Assembly (NCBI GenBank): GCA_963760715.1
Contig: CAVXDY010000003.1
Location: 310,001-374,000 of the forward strand
Source: CAVXDY01 sp963760715
GTDB lineage: Bacteria; Actinomycetota; Thermoleophilia; Miltoncostaeales; Miltoncostaeaceae
Direction: 5' to 3'
Length of the DNA: 64,000 nt
The position numbers were made by a program, and so were the translations under genes. Under the pieces are notes generated by a model. That model worked only from the letters and a program-made list of their open reading frames with translations. It did no database searches and was not told the DNA's origin. Position 1 is the first letter of the stretch. Every line of letters begins with the position of its first letter. Positions 18,365 to 26,391 of the stretch are shown here, one piece after another.

Positions 18365-18538
18365 GTGCGGATACTGGCGAGGCTCGCCGCGGAGGTAATC
18401 GAGGCCGGTGTCGCAGTCGTCACCTTGCCCGCCAAGTGGGCGGTGAACGGGTTGCGCCGGTACGCGGACCACAAGGATGAGCCGCCCGGGAGGGCCTCTG
18501 CCGGGCAGGACGGCGAGGGGCCCCTCGCGGCCGAATGA
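18365..18538 (+). CDS. Small conserved-type hypothetical protein
   Basis: A 57-residue protein starting at GTG (VRILARLAAEVIEAGVAVV), preceded by GGAGGAAAGGACC, a strong ribosome binding site. One amphipathic/hydrophobic helix (about residues 3-30) and a charged tail. It shares its frame with the IS3 remnant, but the strong binding site argues for independent initiation. Its stop overlaps the next start (ATGA). Function unknown. Confidence 0.5.
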   Translation: MRILARLAAEVIEAGVAVVTLPAKWAVNGLRRYADHKDEPPGRASAGQDGEGPLAAE

Positions 18539-18744
18539 CCGAGAGCGAGAGCCGGCGTGAGGATCGTCTCCGCCGGAAAGCCCGTCGGCAGGGGCTCCGC
18601 CTCGTGAAGTCGCGCGAGCGCGACCCGGAGATCGCGGGCTACGGCCTCTACATGGTCGTCGATGACCGCAACAACGTCGTGGCGGGGGGGTCGGGTATCT
18701 ACGGGATCGACCTCGACGCGGTCGAGGCCGCCCTGAGCGAGTAG
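18535..18744 (+). CDS. Small hypothetical protein
   Basis: A 69-residue protein: a basic N-terminus (RREDRLRRKARRQGLRLVKS) followed by YGLYMVVDDRNNVVAGG and a short acidic end (LDAVEAALSE). This basic-helix plus small beta pattern is common among actinobacterial small proteins of unknown function. Translationally coupled (ATGA) to the gene before it. The following 18745-18973 holds no gene I can see. Confidence 0.55.
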   Translation: MTESESRREDRLRRKARRQGLRLVKSRERDPEIAGYGLYMVVDDRNNVVAGGSGIYGIDLDAVEAALSE

Positions 18745-18973
18745 GACTGCTGGCCGTCGGCCGCTCCCTCGGAGACGGAGATGAACGCCTCGACGTCGCG
18801 GGGCGCGACCGAGGCCGACGCCGACGGAGGCCCCGGGTGCTCCCCGCCAAGAGCGCTGCCCACCTCCTCCTCGACGGTCCTCGGGGGCGTCCTGGCGCTC
18901 CAGGCCCACGTCGCTCCCGGCGGCCCGCACCGAGACCCCCGTGACCCACTCCTCAGCGTCCGTCAACCCTGGG

Positions 18974-19615
18974 CTACAGACCGAGGCTGGCTGGGAAGGT
19001 CGCCATCCAGGCGAGGGTCCCGATGAACATCACCCAGCCCATCGCCAGCACGGCGCCGCGGGTCCGCTCGGTCCCCAGTCGCGTGCTGATGCCGGCGAAG
19101 AAGAGCGAGGTCGCGAACAACACCACGCACAGCGTGTACCGGTCTGCGCGGTCAACGTACCCCTGGGCCACTGCCGACTCGATGCCCCCCTTCGCCTCGA
19201 GGCGATCCGCGTTTGCGAGCGCGGCCGATCGGTACTCGGGCATCTCGAACGGGGTCCGGGGGGCCTGCGGGTTCGTGAGCGGCTTCGTCGCGGTCCACGC
19301 GGAAACGGCCGGGCGAAACTCCGGCCGGAAGCGTCGGAAGTAGAAGGCCGCCAGTTCCGTGTCGCCAGCGGAGTACGCGTCGATCCACTGCGTGAACACG
19401 AGCGCGTCGTCTTGGATCTCACGATTGGCCACCCCGGCCGCACGATTGGCCTGGACCCGCGCAGCCGTCGATCGGTTGCCGGCGAGGCCCTGCTCGCTGC
19501 GCCAGTGCGCGCCCTGGTAGGTCGTCCACGCGGTCGCGACGGCCGCGAGCGCGAGCAGCACCGTGGACAGGAGGTCCAGGTGGCGGAAGTACCGTGATCC
19601 GCCAGCGTCAGCCAC
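18974..19615 (-). CDS. Membrane protein with N- and C-terminal helices (DUF4337-like)
   Basis: A 213-residue protein with one membrane helix at about 16-38 (LLSTVLLALAAVATAWTTYQ), a soluble central region with an AxxxEYRSAALANADR helix, and two C-terminal helices (YTLCVVLFATSLFFAGIS, GAVLAMGWVMFIGTLAWMA). The WTTYQGAHWRSEQ segment after helix 1 resembles DUF4337-type proteins. I choose the GTG at 19615; the frame is open to 19726 but that part is a fragment of another gene's 3' end. Function unknown. Confidence 0.6.
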   Translation of the reverse strand: MADAGGSRYFRHLDLLSTVLLALAAVATAWTTYQGAHWRSEQGLAGNRSTAARVQANRAAGVANREIQDDALVFTQWIDAYSAGDTELAAFYFRRFRPEFRPAVSAWTATKPLTNPQAPRTPFEMPEYRSAALANADRLEAKGGIESAVAQGYVDRADRYTLCVVLFATSLFFAGISTRLGTERTRGAVLAMGWVMFIGTLAWMATFPASLGL

Positions 19616-19676
19616 GTGGACTGCCCAGCCGATCACAGGGTGGCGATACCCCGCACTCGAGGGCCGACTCCTCCCG
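19608..19676 (-). pseudogene. 3'-end fragment of a DUF4239 gene
   Basis: Read on the minus strand, this segment matches the last ~65 bases of the gene at 22317-23144 (ESALVGGVSPPCDRLGNPRG) at about 85%, up to and including the stop region. The rest of the gene is missing. It sits exactly at the start of the gene at 18974-19615, suggesting that the two genes were once neighbours. Confidence 0.55.
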
Positions 19677-19783
19677 GTCGGGAGTGGAGGCGAGTGTCGC
19701 GTCCTCGCAAGTGGGGAAGACGACAACGAGCCGGAGGTCGCCTCTCGGGGAGCGAATCAGGAACCTCTCGGCCCAGTCGTCCT

Positions 19784-20221
19784 CTACGAGCTCCGCGGGA
19801 CCTCCGGTGGGTTCAGGCTCTTGCGGTACCAGAGGACGTCCGTTCCGGATGGGAAGTCCTCGACGCGACCCACCAGTTCGTAGCCGTTCCGCTCATAGAG
19901 GTCTCGAGCCTGAAAGTCCCAGGTGAAGTGCAGGGTCTGTGAGCACCCGCGCGCCGCCGCCTCGGCTTCGGCGGCGGCGAGGAGCCGGGTCGCGAGGCCG
20001 CGACCTCGGAGACTCGGTTCCACCCAGAGGCTCTGCAGCTCGCAGCAGTCGCCCCAGGTCCATCCGCTGATGCCGGCGACGACCGTGCCGGCGTCGCGCA
20101 CGAAGATCGCCAGGTCAACCTCGTCACCGAGTCCCATGGCGGCGGCCGCCTCACGCCGGACCTGGGTTTCGAGGACCTCGATGTCGAGCGGATCCGGGTG
20201 GTCCTCGACATGGAACTCCAC
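19784..20221 (-). CDS. GNAT family N-acetyltransferase, copy 1
   Basis: A 145-residue GNAT enzyme. The acetyl-CoA pyrophosphate loop is LWVEPSLRGRGLATRLLAAAE (about residues 66-86, R/Q-x-x-G-x-G/A form RGRGLA), followed by the late strand ALYERNGYELVGR-type motif (here DLYERNGYELVGR). GTG start. It lies 13 bases after the SnoaL-like gene in the same direction, so the pair is probably one transcript. The acceptor is unknown. Copy 2 is at 26881-27333. Confidence 0.85.
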   Translation of the reverse strand: MEFHVEDHPDPLDIEVLETQVRREAAAAMGLGDEVDLAIFVRDAGTVVAGISGWTWGDCCELQSLWVEPSLRGRGLATRLLAAAEAEAAARGCSQTLHFTWDFQARDLYERNGYELVGRVEDFPSGTDVLWYRKSLNPPEVPRSS

Positions 20222-20234
20222 AGTGACCGACTGG

Positions 20235-20651
20235 TCAGCCGCCGACGATCTGCTCGATCAGCGAGAGGTCGTCGAAGTACGTCCGGAACGACCGGATCTT
20301 CCCCTCGCGGAAGTCGGCCACGGTGACGCCGGCCAACAGGACGCGCCGTCCCGTCGCCTCCAGCACGGCATCCTCGTCGAGGACGAGCGGCCCAGTGTGA
20401 TCGGCTTCGATGAGCCATTCGGCGAACGCCTTGTTGCCCACCTCGTCGAGTCCCCGGACCATGATGACGACGTTGGAGAACGCGATTTCGCGGAGGACCG
20501 CGAGCTCGGCGAGTGCCGTCAGCCCTGACACGGTCGCGTACGGCGACCACCCGACGACATCCTCGGTGAACAGGGTGCCCGGATCCACCGCTGCACCACC
20601 GACCTCGGCCTCGAGCGCCTTCCACAGCACGTCCTTACGCGACTCGCTCAT
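20235..20651 (-). CDS. SnoaL-like / NTF2-fold protein, copy 1
   Basis: A 138-residue protein with the cone-shaped NTF2-like pattern: TLFTEDVVGWSPYATVSGL, KAFAEWLIEADHTGPLVLD and VTVADFREGKIRSFRTYFDD. The last is the classic end of SnoaL-like domains. Such proteins are hydrolases, isomerases or ligand binders; no catalytic assignment is possible here. It is 13 bases upstream of the GNAT gene. Copy 2 is at 26451-26867, with only a handful of substitutions. Confidence 0.8.
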   Translation of the reverse strand: MSESRKDVLWKALEAEVGGAAVDPGTLFTEDVVGWSPYATVSGLTALAELAVLREIAFSNVVIMVRGLDEVGNKAFAEWLIEADHTGPLVLDEDAVLEATGRRVLLAGVTVADFREGKIRSFRTYFDDLSLIEQIVGG

Positions 20652-20716
20652 CTTCGCCCACCCCCCGTACCTGTCGTAACGATCAGTTCGACGTCCTCGG
20701 ACACTCCGCGCCGCGT

Positions 20717-20974
20717 TCAGGACCCCAGGATCTTCGCCTTGGCCGCGGAGAACTCGTCGTCTGTCAGCGCGCCCGACTCGTGCAACTGAGCGAGGTGCTC
20801 GAGCTCGTCAGCCGGGTCCGCCGGAGGCGGCGCGGGTTGCGCCTGCTCTTGGTAGTCGTCGGCAGGAGGGGCCTCTTCGGCTTGTCCTTGCTCCGCGTAC
20901 TTCTTGTCCTCGTGGTGAGCGATCGCCGCTCCGGCGATGATCGCCCGGCGCCGTGTCCGTCGCCTGAACCCCAT
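20717..20974 (-). CDS. SHOCT-domain protein, copy 1
   Basis: An 85-residue protein: basic N-terminus MGFRRRTRRRAIIAGAAIAHHE, an acidic Pro/Gln-rich linker, and the C-terminal SHOCT motif ELEHLAQLHESGALTDDEFS followed by AAKAKIL. I start at the ATG at 20974 with AAGGAGC nearby, although the frame is open into the repeat at 21016. SHOCT is a short oligomerisation module often found in membrane or stress proteins. Copy 2 is at 26134-26391. Confidence 0.8.
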   Translation of the reverse strand: MGFRRRTRRRAIIAGAAIAHHEDKKYAEQGQAEEAPPADDYQEQAQPAPPPADPADELEHLAQLHESGALTDDEFSAAKAKILGS

Positions 20975-21015
20975 GGGGAGCTCCTTCCTGGTCGTTCGCC
21001 TGACCACAGCTGGCT

Positions 21016-21127
21016 GCCGGCCGATGAATGTCGGACCGAGCTCAAACCGATGAGCGCCAGCCCGTCCGAAGCCTCGACCTTCCGGCCCTCAGCGGCATCA
21101 GCCACATGGGGTGATTGGAACGTCACG
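21016..21127. repeat. Dispersed ~112-bp repeat, copy B, with palindromic element
   Basis: Matches 9348-9460 at about 95%. It lies between the SHOCT gene (leftward) and the first methyltransferase gene (rightward). The element GCATCAGCCACATGGGGTGA is at 21095-21114, read as ATCACCCCATGTGG then CTGATGC toward the SHOCT gene. It may serve the SHOCT gene, the methyltransferase gene, or both. Confidence 0.65.
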
Positions 21128-21209
21128 GGTTGGGCAAGGCACGGGCTGCCTCGCTCATCGAATCGCCGGCGTCCAAAGTGGACACCCCCGGGGAGCGTAC
21201 GATAAACGC

Positions 21210-22196
21210 GTGCGGACGCCGATCAGGAACCCGCCGGACCCGATGTACGCGGAGATCGAGGTCCATCGGACCATGATCTGCGACCGCGTTCGCACCACGG
21301 CCTTCCAGCGTGCGATCGACCTGGCGGTGCGCCCCGGCGACATCGTTCTCGACGTCGGGGCGGGAAGCGGCATCCTCAGCATGTTCGCGGCGCGGGCAGG
21401 AGCCGCGCGCGTCTACGCGGTGGAGCGGACGACGGTCGCCGTCCTGGCGCAAGAGCTGGCCGCCGCGAACGGGGCCGCGGAGATCGTCCAGGTGATCCAC
21501 GACGAGGTCATGGACGTCGAGCTCCCCGAACGTGTCAACCTGATCGTCTCGGAGTGGCTCGGGGGATTCGGGATCGACGAAGGGATGCTCGTTCCGGTCA
21601 TCGCCGCCCGTGACCGCTGGCTCAAGCCCGGCGGAGTCATGATCCCCCGCTCGGTCACGGCGTGGGCCGCGCTGGTGCACGACCGCCACCTCGGCCAGAC
21701 GGTCGAATTCCTGCGGGACAACCCGTACGGCCTCAGTCTCGACGGGCTGGTCAACCTGACCGTCAACGAGATCTCCTATTCCGGCAGCTTCCGGCACCTT
21801 GCGGCGGGCGACCGGCGCTCGGAGCCGGGTCGGTTGTGGACGACGGACGCGGACCTGATCTCGCTCGAGCAGGCGCAGGCGCCTCACGAGGCCGAGACGC
21901 TGCTGCGGGTCCGCGACCACGGAACGGCCAACGCACTCGCACTCTGGTTCAGCGCCGAGCTCGCGCCCGGCATCTCGCTCTCCGTGGGACCCGGCGATCC
22001 ACCGACGCACTGGGGGATGACGACGGCCCCGCTGCGCTCGCCCGTGGAGCTCACGCCCGACATGGTCGTCCGTGCCAGGGTCAGGACCGCCCTGGCCCGA
22101 CCGGCCGGGACATGGACGAGCTGGGCCATCGCGATGCCGGGCGCCGACTGGGAGGAGCACGACGAGCAGTCGGTCTGGGTGGAGATCGACGACTGA
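21210..22196 (+). CDS. PRMT-like SAM-dependent methyltransferase, copy 1
   Basis: A 328-residue protein with the hallmarks of protein arginine methyltransferases: the pre-domain helix DPMYAEIEVHRTMICDRVRT; motif I VLDVGAGSGILSMFAARAG (46-64); ribose-binding Glu72 (VYAVE); the double-E loop with Glu115 and Glu124, nine residues apart, in SEWLGGFGIDEGML; and the THW loop at 266-268 (PPTHWGMTTAPL). These pieces align in order with PRMT1. The first Tyr of the YFxxY motif is not apparent. GTG start at 21210; the paralogue at 24558 begins at the same place and has the same length. Substrate unknown; such enzymes are best known from eukaryotes. Confidence 0.8.
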   Translation: MRTPIRNPPDPMYAEIEVHRTMICDRVRTTAFQRAIDLAVRPGDIVLDVGAGSGILSMFAARAGAARVYAVERTTVAVLAQELAAANGAAEIVQVIHDEVMDVELPERVNLIVSEWLGGFGIDEGMLVPVIAARDRWLKPGGVMIPRSVTAWAALVHDRHLGQTVEFLRDNPYGLSLDGLVNLTVNEISYSGSFRHLAAGDRRSEPGRLWTTDADLISLEQAQAPHEAETLLRVRDHGTANALALWFSAELAPGISLSVGPGDPPTHWGMTTAPLRSPVELTPDMVVRARVRTALARPAGTWTSWAIAMPGADWEEHDEQSVWVEIDD

Positions 22197-22316
22197 GCGT
22201 TCTCAGAAGCCCTGTGGGGCGCCCCAGCGGCAGGGCCGACGATGTCCGCGCGGTCGCAGGCCTCAGCGGCAGGGAGCCCTTCGTGACCGGCGAAATGGCC
22301 TATCGGTGACCCTCCC

Positions 22317-23144
22317 ATGACCCTCCTCTGGGCCGGCCTCATCGTCCTCGGTGTCACGGCCGTCGCGATCGCCGCCATGCTGTTCGTCCGGCGGAGCGCC
22401 CCCGAGGGCAGCTACTTCGAGGACGGCGACCGGGCGGCGGGCGTGTTCGGCGTTCTGGCGACCGGCTTCGCCGTCCTGATCGGGTTCGTCGTCTTCCTCT
22501 CGTTCGAGAGCTTCGATACCTCCCGCAGCGGCGCGGAGACCGAGGCGCGCGTCGTGACGCAGCAGTTCGAGACGGCACAGTTCCTTCCGGTCGCCGTGCG
22601 CGGGCGGCTCTCCGGGGATCTGGTCTGCTACGCCCGGGCGGTCGTCCACACCGAATGGCCGCAGATGGAGTCGGGCTCACTCGGCGACGACGAGATCAGC
22701 CCCTGGGGGGTGGCGATGTTCCGAACCATCCGCCCGGTCGAGCCGAAGAGCGCGTCCGAGCAGACCGCCTACGCCAAGTGGTTCGACCAGCGCTCCGACC
22801 GCGAGGCCGGTCGCGCCGATCGCATCCATGGAGCCGCGGGCGTGATCCCCGCGCCACTCTGGATCGTCCTCTTCATCAGCGCCGGGGTCATCTTCGCGTT
22901 CATGCTCCTGTTCGCCGACAGCGGCGAGCGCGCTTTCGTGCAGGCGATCATGATCGGCGGCGTCGCGGTCGTGATCTCCTCCACCCTGCTGCTGCTCTGG
23001 TTCCTGGACAATCCCTACCACGGCGGTGTGGGTGGGCTGCGTCCCATCGCCATGGAACGGGCGCTCAGCCTGATGCAGCGGGAGTCGGCCCTCGTGGGCG
23101 GCGTGTCGCCGCCCTGCGATCGGCTGGGCAATCCACGTGGCTAG
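22317..23144 (+). CDS. DUF4239 (bestrophin-like) membrane protein
   Basis: A 275-residue protein with two N-terminal helices (about 3-24 and 44-63) and two C-terminal helices (about 182-200 and 210-230), separated by a soluble helical region with EARVVTQQFETAQFLP and RLSGDLVCYARAVVHTEWP. This layout and the ARVVTQQ helix are typical of DUF4239, a distant bestrophin-like group that may form an ion channel. It follows the first methyltransferase by 120 bases. A fragment of a second copy is at 19608-19676. Confidence 0.7.
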   Translation: MTLLWAGLIVLGVTAVAIAAMLFVRRSAPEGSYFEDGDRAAGVFGVLATGFAVLIGFVVFLSFESFDTSRSGAETEARVVTQQFETAQFLPVAVRGRLSGDLVCYARAVVHTEWPQMESGSLGDDEISPWGVAMFRTIRPVEPKSASEQTAYAKWFDQRSDREAGRADRIHGAAGVIPAPLWIVLFISAGVIFAFMLLFADSGERAFVQAIMIGGVAVVISSTLLLLWFLDNPYHGGVGGLRPIAMERALSLMQRESALVGGVSPPCDRLGNPRG

Positions 23145-23353
23145 CAGATCTCAATCGCGTCGAGGGGGAACGGGGTCCTCCTCGCCGAGGGCCGCTGCGC
23201 ATCGGCCCGGTCGCTCGGACCGGACCCGGCGACCGCAGCAGGGGCCTCCGCCCGCGCGGCATCGCCGGGCGGCCTCGGATGCGGGGGCGGGGCCCCGTAG
23301 CTTCCGTGGGGCGGGGTTGGCACATCGAGCCGGATCTGACCGTCGCTGCTCAC
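23141..23353 (-). CDS. Small proline-rich protein with a near-perfect Shine-Dalgarno site
   Basis: A 70-residue frame, GTG start, MSSDGQIRLDVPTPPHGSYG, proline/alanine-rich, ending LDAIEIC. Directly upstream the minus strand reads GGAGGTGATC (23364-23355), complementary over ten bases to the anti-Shine-Dalgarno end of 16S rRNA, with a six-base gap to the start. That is the main evidence that it is translated. It overlaps the end of the convergent DUF4239 gene by four bases. No family recognised. Confidence 0.45.
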   Translation of the reverse strand: MSSDGQIRLDVPTPPHGSYGAPPPHPRPPGDAARAEAPAAVAGSGPSDRADAQRPSARRTPFPLDAIEIC

Positions 23354-23660
23354 AGATCACCTCCCGTTACAGATGCCGTGCGGGGTGTGGCCGCGCGAAG
23401 GCGCGGGTCTGCGGGGCTCGGCGCCGACGTTAGTCTCCGGCCCCGACGGGGTGTGTTGAGGGCCAGTGAAGGTCTTCTAAGAAGGTCTCTCAAGAGACGG
23501 CCGCCTGTCATTCAGCGAGGCGGCGCATCACCTGGTCCACGGGCGGAGCGAGCCCACATCCGTTGTTCGGGATGGTGAGACGGGGATCCTCGAGCGATGA
23601 GCTGGAGCGCCGCCGCGAACGCAGCCCTCCTGCTCGGACGGAGGCGGTGGCTCAAGCGGC
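23354..23660. other. Stretch without a supported gene
   Basis: Apart from the Shine-Dalgarno site at its left edge, I see no gene here. GCGCATCACCTGGTCCACGG at 23523-23542 is a weaker match to the recurrent palindromic element, pointing left. Confidence 0.4.
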
Positions 23661-23873
23661 CTAAGGACCGCGCACGACGGTGACCATCTCGCCGAGCGCC
23701 CACTCCTTGACGAACTCGTCGTATCCCGCTGCTCGCAACGTGACCCGCACGGCGCTGTCCGTCCGATCGATGTCCCGCACCACCGTTGCCTCGACCTCCC
23801 CACCCTGCTCGGGGAAGTCAGCCAAGACGACGTCGCCGATCTCCAGCCTTTGTACGACCACGTCCATCGCCAT
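23661..23873 (-). CDS. Small hypothetical protein, possible beta-barrel
   Basis: A 70-residue protein starting MAMDVVVQRLEIGDVVLADF, rich in alternating Val/Asp strands (EVEATVVRDIDRTDSAVRVT, then EWALGEMVTVVRGP). The pattern suggests a small all-beta SH3-like fold, but I recognise no family. In-frame ATGs at 23888 and 23897 would add 5-8 residues; the arginine-rich stretch beyond those looks non-coding. Confidence 0.45.
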   Translation of the reverse strand: MAMDVVVQRLEIGDVVLADFPEQGGEVEATVVRDIDRTDSAVRVTLRAAGYDEFVKEWALGEMVTVVRGP

Positions 23874-24239
23874 GAGGCGACGATACATCCTGTACATCGG
23901 CCGCGCGGGTGCCGGACCCGGGACCCGGTGGCCCAGGTGGCGGGCCTGGAGACGCTGCGGCCGAAGGTGGCGGGGCGCCCGGTGGGGGTGGTACCGGCTC
24001 CGATAGTGCAAAGCATCCTCGGCCTCCCTCCACCTCCTGCCAACCGCTGGTCAGGACCGGTCCGGCTCGGGCGGGACATCGGCCACGTCACCCGACCGCG
24101 CGAGGTCATGCTCACCTCGTGACCAGGTTTGGGCTCGTTCCCGCCGAGCGTTCACGCGCCTCTTTTCGCGCACTCCACCCCCCTCCGGCCGGCATCGGGG
24201 TGGCGACGCTCGGCAAAGGCGTCCTCCGGGAGGTTCGCC
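23874..24239. other. Stretch without a supported gene
   Basis: No open frame here has protein-like composition on either strand and I see no strong hairpin. It separates the small leftward gene from the truncated gene fragment at 24240. Confidence 0.4.
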
Positions 24240-24501
24240 AGCCTTCATCCTCGACGACCCGGAGGACGACTCCTGGGTGATGAAGTCCGCCAGCCTCATC
24301 GCGGACCCGAACCAGACCTACGAGAGCCTCAAGGACCTGGACGGCCGCCTGAAGCTCGCGGCGGGTTGGAAGTTCCGGACCCTGGTGCTCGAACGGGATC
24401 TGGTCCTGACGCCGGACAACGGCGCCGTCATGATCACCCAGGACGAGCTGGGGAACACGTACGATCGCGTCGGTGGCACGTTCAGCAAGGACAAGCCGTA
24501 A
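24240..24501 (+). pseudogene. 3' fragment of the 36271/37020 unknown family
   Basis: From AFILDDPEDDSWVMKSASL through DPNQTYESLKDL to the C-terminus DELGNTYDRVGG it matches the last third of the protein at 37020-37724 at about 80%. There is no homologous sequence upstream of 24240, so the gene is truncated at its 5' end. An internal ATG at 24277 could in principle start a 74-residue product. Confidence 0.7.
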
Positions 24502-24557
24502 GGGGAGGCCAGCCGCGATTGGTGCGGGAGTCGATAGCACGCGCGTGGGCAGCTGAC

Positions 24558-25544
24558 GTGCGGACGCCGATCAAGACCTCGCCGGACCCGATGTACGCCG
24601 AGTTCGAGATCCACCGGACGATGATTCGCGACCGCGTCCGCACCGGAGCCTTCCAGCGTGCGATCGACTCGGTGGTGCGCCCTGGCGACATCGTTCTCGA
24701 CGTCGGGGCGGGAAGCGGCATCCTCAGCGTGTTCGCCGCGCGGGCAGGTGCTGCACGCGTCTATTCGGTGGAGCAGACGTCGGTTGCTGTCCTCGCGCAG
24801 GAGCTGGCCACCGCGAATGGGGTCGCGGAGATCGTCCACGTGATCCAGGATGACATCAAGGATGTCGAGCTTCCGGAGCCTGTCGACGTCATCGTCTCGG
24901 AGTGGCTCGGGGGGTTCGGGATCGACGAGGGGATGCTCGTTCCGGTCATCACCGCCCGTGACCGCTGGCTCAAGCCGGGCGGGGTCATGATCCCGGACTC
25001 GGTCACGGCGTGGGTCGCGCTGGTGCACGACCGCTATCTCGGGCAGACGGTGGAGTTCCTGCGGGACAAGCCCTACGGCCTCGAGCTCGGAGACCTGGTC
25101 GAGAAGACCGTCAACGAGATCTCCTACTCGGGCGGCTTGCGCCACCTTGCCGCAGGTGACCGGCGCTCCGGGGCGGCTCGGTTGTGGACGACGAACGCCG
25201 GTCTGATCCCGGTTGAGGAGGCGAGGGCGCCTCACGAAGCCGAGGTGCTGCTACCCGTCCGCGAGCCCGGAACGGCCAACGCGCTCGCACTCTGGTTCAG
25301 CGCCGGGCTCGCGCCCGGCACCTCGCTCTCCGTGGGACCCGGCGATCCACCGACGCACTGGGGGATGACGACCGCGCCGCTGCGCTCGCCCGTGGCGCTC
25401 GTGCCCGGCATCAGCGTCCGGGTCAGGGTCAGGACCGCTCCGGCCCGCCCGGTCGGGACATGGACGAGATGGGCCATCGCGATGCCGGGCGCCGACTGGG
25501 AGGAGCACGACGAGCAGTCGGTCTGGGAGGAGATCGCCGAATGA
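24558..25544 (+). CDS. PRMT-like SAM-dependent methyltransferase, copy 2
   Basis: A 328-residue paralogue (about 85% identical) of 21210-22196, same length, same GTG start context (GTGCGGACGCCGATCA). All PRMT features are kept: HRTMIRDRVRTGAF, VLDVGAGSGILSVFAARAG, VYSVE, the double-E loop SEWLGGFGIDEGML and PPTHWGMTTAPL. The 3' flanks of the two copies also match for about 30 bases (TGAGC ... CCCTGTGG), so the duplicated unit included some flank. Retention of every motif in both copies suggests both are functional. Confidence 0.8.
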   Translation: MRTPIKTSPDPMYAEFEIHRTMIRDRVRTGAFQRAIDSVVRPGDIVLDVGAGSGILSVFAARAGAARVYSVEQTSVAVLAQELATANGVAEIVHVIQDDIKDVELPEPVDVIVSEWLGGFGIDEGMLVPVITARDRWLKPGGVMIPDSVTAWVALVHDRYLGQTVEFLRDKPYGLELGDLVEKTVNEISYSGGLRHLAAGDRRSGAARLWTTNAGLIPVEEARAPHEAEVLLPVREPGTANALALWFSAGLAPGTSLSVGPGDPPTHWGMTTAPLRSPVALVPGISVRVRVRTAPARPVGTWTRWAIAMPGADWEEHDEQSVWEEIAE

Positions 25545-25824
25545 GCAGTTCCTCAGGAGCCCTGTGGTGGCTCCCTGACGGGGGCGTCCACCGACGCCTC
25601 TCGGCATTCCGATCTTCCGGATCAGTGCCGTGGGGCCGATGGCTCTCGATGAGGGCCGTCCCTGCTGCGACGCCCTCCCGCGAGGCGCCGGCGTGCCTCT
25701 GCCGAGTCCGTACATACCCGCAGCCCCCTGAGCGTCAACTGCTGATGCCTGTCTGTCCCCTCCGCACGTAGCGTCACCCCACAAAGACTGCCCTCACGGC
25801 CGTCTGACGAAATGGAGGCGCGAC

Positions 25825-26007
25825 ATGTGGTGGTGGTTTGGGGGGGTCTTGGCGATCATCTGGATCTGTCTGCTCTTGGTGCTGGGGTTGAGCACGTACG
25901 CGAACGGTCACAAGGCGCTCTTCTGGATCGGCATCATCTTCCCCGTGCTGTGGTTCTTCGGCGCCTTCATGGCACCGACGGACGAGGCGGTCGCGCGCGG
26001 TGCGTGA
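25825..26007 (+). CDS. Small two-helix membrane protein
   Basis: A 60-residue protein MWWWFGGVLAIIWICLLLVL with a second helix ALFWIGIIFPVLWFFGAFMA and a short tail. A related 61-residue protein is at 38003-38188 (same MWW start, same KGH/NGH turn, same FPVLWFFGA/LPIFWVIGA helix), which supports that it is a real gene family. A GGAGG binding site precedes the ATG. The preceding 280 bases (25545-25824) hold nothing I recognise. Confidence 0.6.
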   Translation: MWWWFGGVLAIIWICLLLVLGLSTYANGHKALFWIGIIFPVLWFFGAFMAPTDEAVARGA

Positions 26008-26133
26008 GCCGCGGCGGCGACACGTCGGTGAACACGCCGGCCGGTGCGATGGGGTCGAATGTCCGCTGGTGTCTGACTTCGGACGCCGGCGACCGGGTTC
26101 TGGTTTGGCCAAACGGACGGGAAGGAGTTTCCC

Positions 26134-26391
26134 ATGGGAATGAGGCGACGGACTCGGCGCCGGGCGATCGTCGCTGGAGCAGCGATCGCTCACCATGAGA
26201 CGAAGAAGAACGAAGAGCAACAGCAGGCCGACGACGCTGCGCCTGCGGACGACGACCAGGAGCAAGCGCAAGCCGCGCCGCCACCGGCGGACCCGGCTGA
26301 CGAGCTCGAGCACCTCGCACAACTGCACGACTCGGGCGCGCTGACAGACGAAGAGTTCACGGCGGCCAAGGCGAAGATCCTCGGGTCCTGA
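26134..26391 (+). CDS. SHOCT-domain protein, copy 2
   Basis: An 85-residue near copy of the protein at 20717-20974: basic N-terminus MGMRRRTRRRAIVAGAAIAH, acidic Gln/Pro-rich middle, SHOCT motif LHDSGALTDEEFTAAKAKIL. It starts at ATG with GGAAGGAG upstream and is first of three rightward genes (SHOCT, SnoaL-like, GNAT). Unlike copy 1, no copy of the palindromic element is obvious upstream. Confidence 0.8.
   Translation: MGMRRRTRRRAIVAGAAIAHHETKKNEEQQQADDAAPADDDQEQAQAAPPPADPADELEHLAQLHDSGALTDEEFTAAKAKILGS

Larger units (their letters stand above)
19781..20970. repeat. Left arm of a ~1.2-kb inverted repeat (GNAT/SnoaL/SHOCT)
   Basis: The three leftward genes here are the inverted counterpart of the three rightward genes at 26134-27333, in the same order, with about 95% identity. 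The arms are separated by about 5.2 kb carrying two related methyltransferases. Confidence 0.8.
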
